DNA of 64,000 nucleotides from Procambarus clarkii (taxonomy: Eukaryota > Arthropoda > Malacostraca > Decapoda > Cambaridae): positions 19,329,702-19,393,701 of the forward strand of contig NC_091156.1 in NCBI RefSeq assembly GCF_040958095.1. The letters are read 5' to 3'. The notes beneath the pieces were generated by a model. The model saw nothing but the letters and a program-made list of their open reading frames with translations, had not been told where the DNA came from and did not search any database. This document shows positions 59,756 to 64,000 of this stretch, one piece after another; within the stretch, counting starts at the first letter, position 1, and each line of letters starts with the position of its first letter. Position numbers and translations under genes: made by a program.

Positions 59756-59999
59756 ATGTGTTTGTTGCTGTTCTAGAACAAGTAATGGACGCTTCAGGTC
59801 CCACATATATTTACAGCTGGGATTAGTTACATGAATAAGAGAAAAATGTGACGTATTAATTTGAGGAATTTTTAAACGTATTCCTTATGATATCGTTGAG
59901 ATCCTCGTTACTAGCGAGTTGCTGGTGTAGTGGAGATCACGTCGCTGGCGGTGTGGTGGAGGAGAGCCAGTCGATATTATATTTATAGAGCCTTGTAGC

Positions 60000-60185
60000 A
60001 CAGTTGGCTGCGTTCTCGGCTCGCAATTGGGAATCCCAGGTTCAATTCCTGGGCAGGGTAGAAATGATTGGGTATGTTTCCTTTCACTTAATGTCTTTGT
60101 TCACTAAGCAGTGTATAGGTACCCCGAAGTTACGAAACTGTTGTAGGGTTGCATCCTGTGGAGGGTCATTGATTTGACCTGGGGG
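60000..60185 (+). mobile_element. tRNA-derived SINE, family F
   Basis: Head gagccttgtagcacagttgg, B-box aggttcaattcctgg, body ggttgcatcctgtggagggt, tail gacctgggggtgggg. Its body is shared with the minus-strand fragment at 10890-11020. Confidence 0.7.
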
Positions 60186-60317
60186 TGGGGGGTGGGGGTG
60201 GAGGAGATCTTGATGCATGCCTCCAATGCATTGCAACTTGTGCAATGGACCTATTAGCGACATGCTTCACCTCACCTCATCTCCTTCACTTTATCCTCGA
60301 GTATATATCATGCAGCA

Positions 60318-60545
<228 letters not shown>

Positions 60546-60900
60546 CCGCTATGGCTCTTTAGATGTTTATTTTTGTCCTCAAGCGAGTGTTTATCCTTCA
60601 TATAAAATGTACATATTTCTGACTATATATTTTGAAGGTGACACTGTATTCTGGATGACATCTCGAAAAATGGGAACCTCTTAGGCCCCCCATTTCATCA
60701 TGCTAACTTTTGCCATTAAGGGGGTAATGGCCGTCATTAGCGAGGGAGTGGAAGCCATCGTCCATCAGTCATGTGTGACATAGCGCTATATACCCCCGGT
60801 ATTTACTCTATCCCGGCTCTGTGCTCTTATCTGTTTGCTGAAGATAAACTCAGGACACTGAAGCGCAGTTGAATATTGATGAATATTAAGTATAAAATGT

Positions 60901-62795
<1,895 letters not shown>

Positions 62796-62900
62796 CGAGA
62801 TGAACGGTGATCGGAAAGAGCTTATCGACGAGCGGTGATCGGAAAGCGCTGATCGACGAGCGGTGATCGGAAAGCGCTGATCGACGAGCGGTGATCGGAA
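62796..62900. repeat. 28-bp tandem repeat
   Basis: Three and a half copies of a unit containing gacgagcggtgatcggaaag followed by cgctgatc. Each holds short gatc palindromes. Confidence 0.9.
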
Positions 62901-64000
62901 ACTATATCTGGGTTACCTCTACTTCAAGTAGATGTATATATAGCCAAATATTTACTGTGTAATCTTTTCTGGAACATGTTTTATAGATATATGAAATTTT
63001 TTGTGTAAGTTCACAGTCAAGATGAATATTGGCTTCTTAAATAGGTTTAACGATCACAGCGCACTCGGCCATCTCGCACATAACTGAAACCAAACTTGTG
63101 ATAGTAACCGCTCGGTGAACGAGGAGCCAGATGCTACATCAAGACGCTGTTTTAACATTTAATGTTTGACTTTTATTGACTGGTTCAGTCCGGCTCGATA
63201 GTTCCTCTAGCAGGCACCACAACTTTTTACTGAGTTTCGTTCCTCTTCACTATACAGTCACACTGACCCTGCCTGAGCAGGTATTCCTTCAATAGAAACT
63301 GGTTTTTAGTCTATGGTGTAACGGGTTACTTAGGGACATGGGAGTTGCGTCTATGGGAGATGCTGGTGGTAACGAGGGAGGCGCTGAAGGTTGACTGGGC
63401 TGAGGTGAGGGAGGTGGCAGTGTAGTGGTGGGGGTGGTGGCGGTGTGGTGGTGGTGGAGGGTGGCAGAGGTCCCGCGCCGTCACGCAGTGAGTCACCAGG
63501 TACCACCCACCACACCCTCCACTATCACCCACCACATCTCCCACCATCACCCACCATCACCCACCATCACCCACCACACCGCCTCCTCCCTCGCTCCTCC
63601 TTCATTCCCCACTCAAAACACTCAATAATCACCAAACCCAATACATGTTTGGTAATTAATAACGAGACCTACGCCAGATTTGTTGGGTATTACTTACTCT
63701 TAAGTTAACGTGTCAAGGGCCATCAAGATCTCTAATAGCGTCCTAGTGGAGACCATTAAAATAGAATATGATACATTGTTTACCATCCCTAGTAGCTTCA
63801 TCTCGTGACTAATAGTACAAAACAAATATAATTTTCTTTGGTTATTATCGAAGCATGAACGTGGAGAGATGTACAGTCTCGTACTGATCACTGCCTCGGG
63901 GGATACCATGCAATTCTACCATTAATGACGATATTTATCACCTTATTAAATAGTAAAATTCCCGGAAAATAACTTGGGCGCAACAAGTGATACTAGGTCG
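62901..64000. other. Unique sequence to the window edge
   Basis: Includes a gtggtgg-rich patch (63420-63465) and a ccaccatcac-rich patch (63490-63580), both low complexity. No exon could be supported. Confidence 0.45.

Overview
This is an animal genomic window with no sign of prokaryotic gene structure. It has almost no long coding sequence outside repeats, multi-kilobase introns with GT-AG borders, many (TA)n tracts, tRNA-derived SINEs, a Penelope-like element, non-LTR retrotransposon debris and very many minisatellites. Short arrays of the arthropod-type TTAGG/CCTAA motif sit inside one foldback repeat family. The SINE families and the overall repeat style match what I associate with decapod crustaceans, most likely a crayfish. 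That assignment is an inference from repeat appearance, not a database match.

Layout. 1-25.5 kb is gene-poor: a 13-bp array at the left edge, LINE and SINE fragments, large satellites of 30 bp (7.0-8.5 kb), 48 bp (15.4-16.4 kb, packed with CACGTG), 33 bp (19.6-22.4 kb) and 17/34 bp (23.0-23.7 kb), and several foldback elements. 25.5-52.7 kb holds the one credible host gene, on the minus strand. I join five exons (52714-52693, 50851-50643, 38133-38095, 37521-36453, 25672-25506). Every junction has GT-AG signals and the phases agree, giving 1,506 nt: 501 residues plus a stop, with the 5' end still missing. The product has a compact aromatic and basic N-terminal part, a charged helix and a long Pro/Glu/Val-rich (PEVK-like) region. 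I suspect an arthropod muscle protein of the myofilin type, at low confidence. 52.7-64 kb has no exon I can defend; it holds SINEs, a 20-bp satellite (57.4-59.0 kb) and two very long (TA)n tracts.

Mobile elements. A nearly intact Penelope-like element (31332-34825) lies in the last intron of the host gene, in the same orientation. It has an uninterrupted RT plus GIY-YIG ORF and a 1,027-bp inverted partial copy almost identical to its 3' part. The arms carry a hammerhead-ribozyme-like fold. A separate family of small elements (about 154-201 bp; copies at 2908, 39285 and 55188) has hammerhead-like cores in a near-palindrome, and each copy is flanked by a 10-12 bp target-site duplication. This family is the best candidate in the window for something undescribed.

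Most long open reading frames here are artefacts of satellites whose unit length is a multiple of three, and I do not annotate them as genes.
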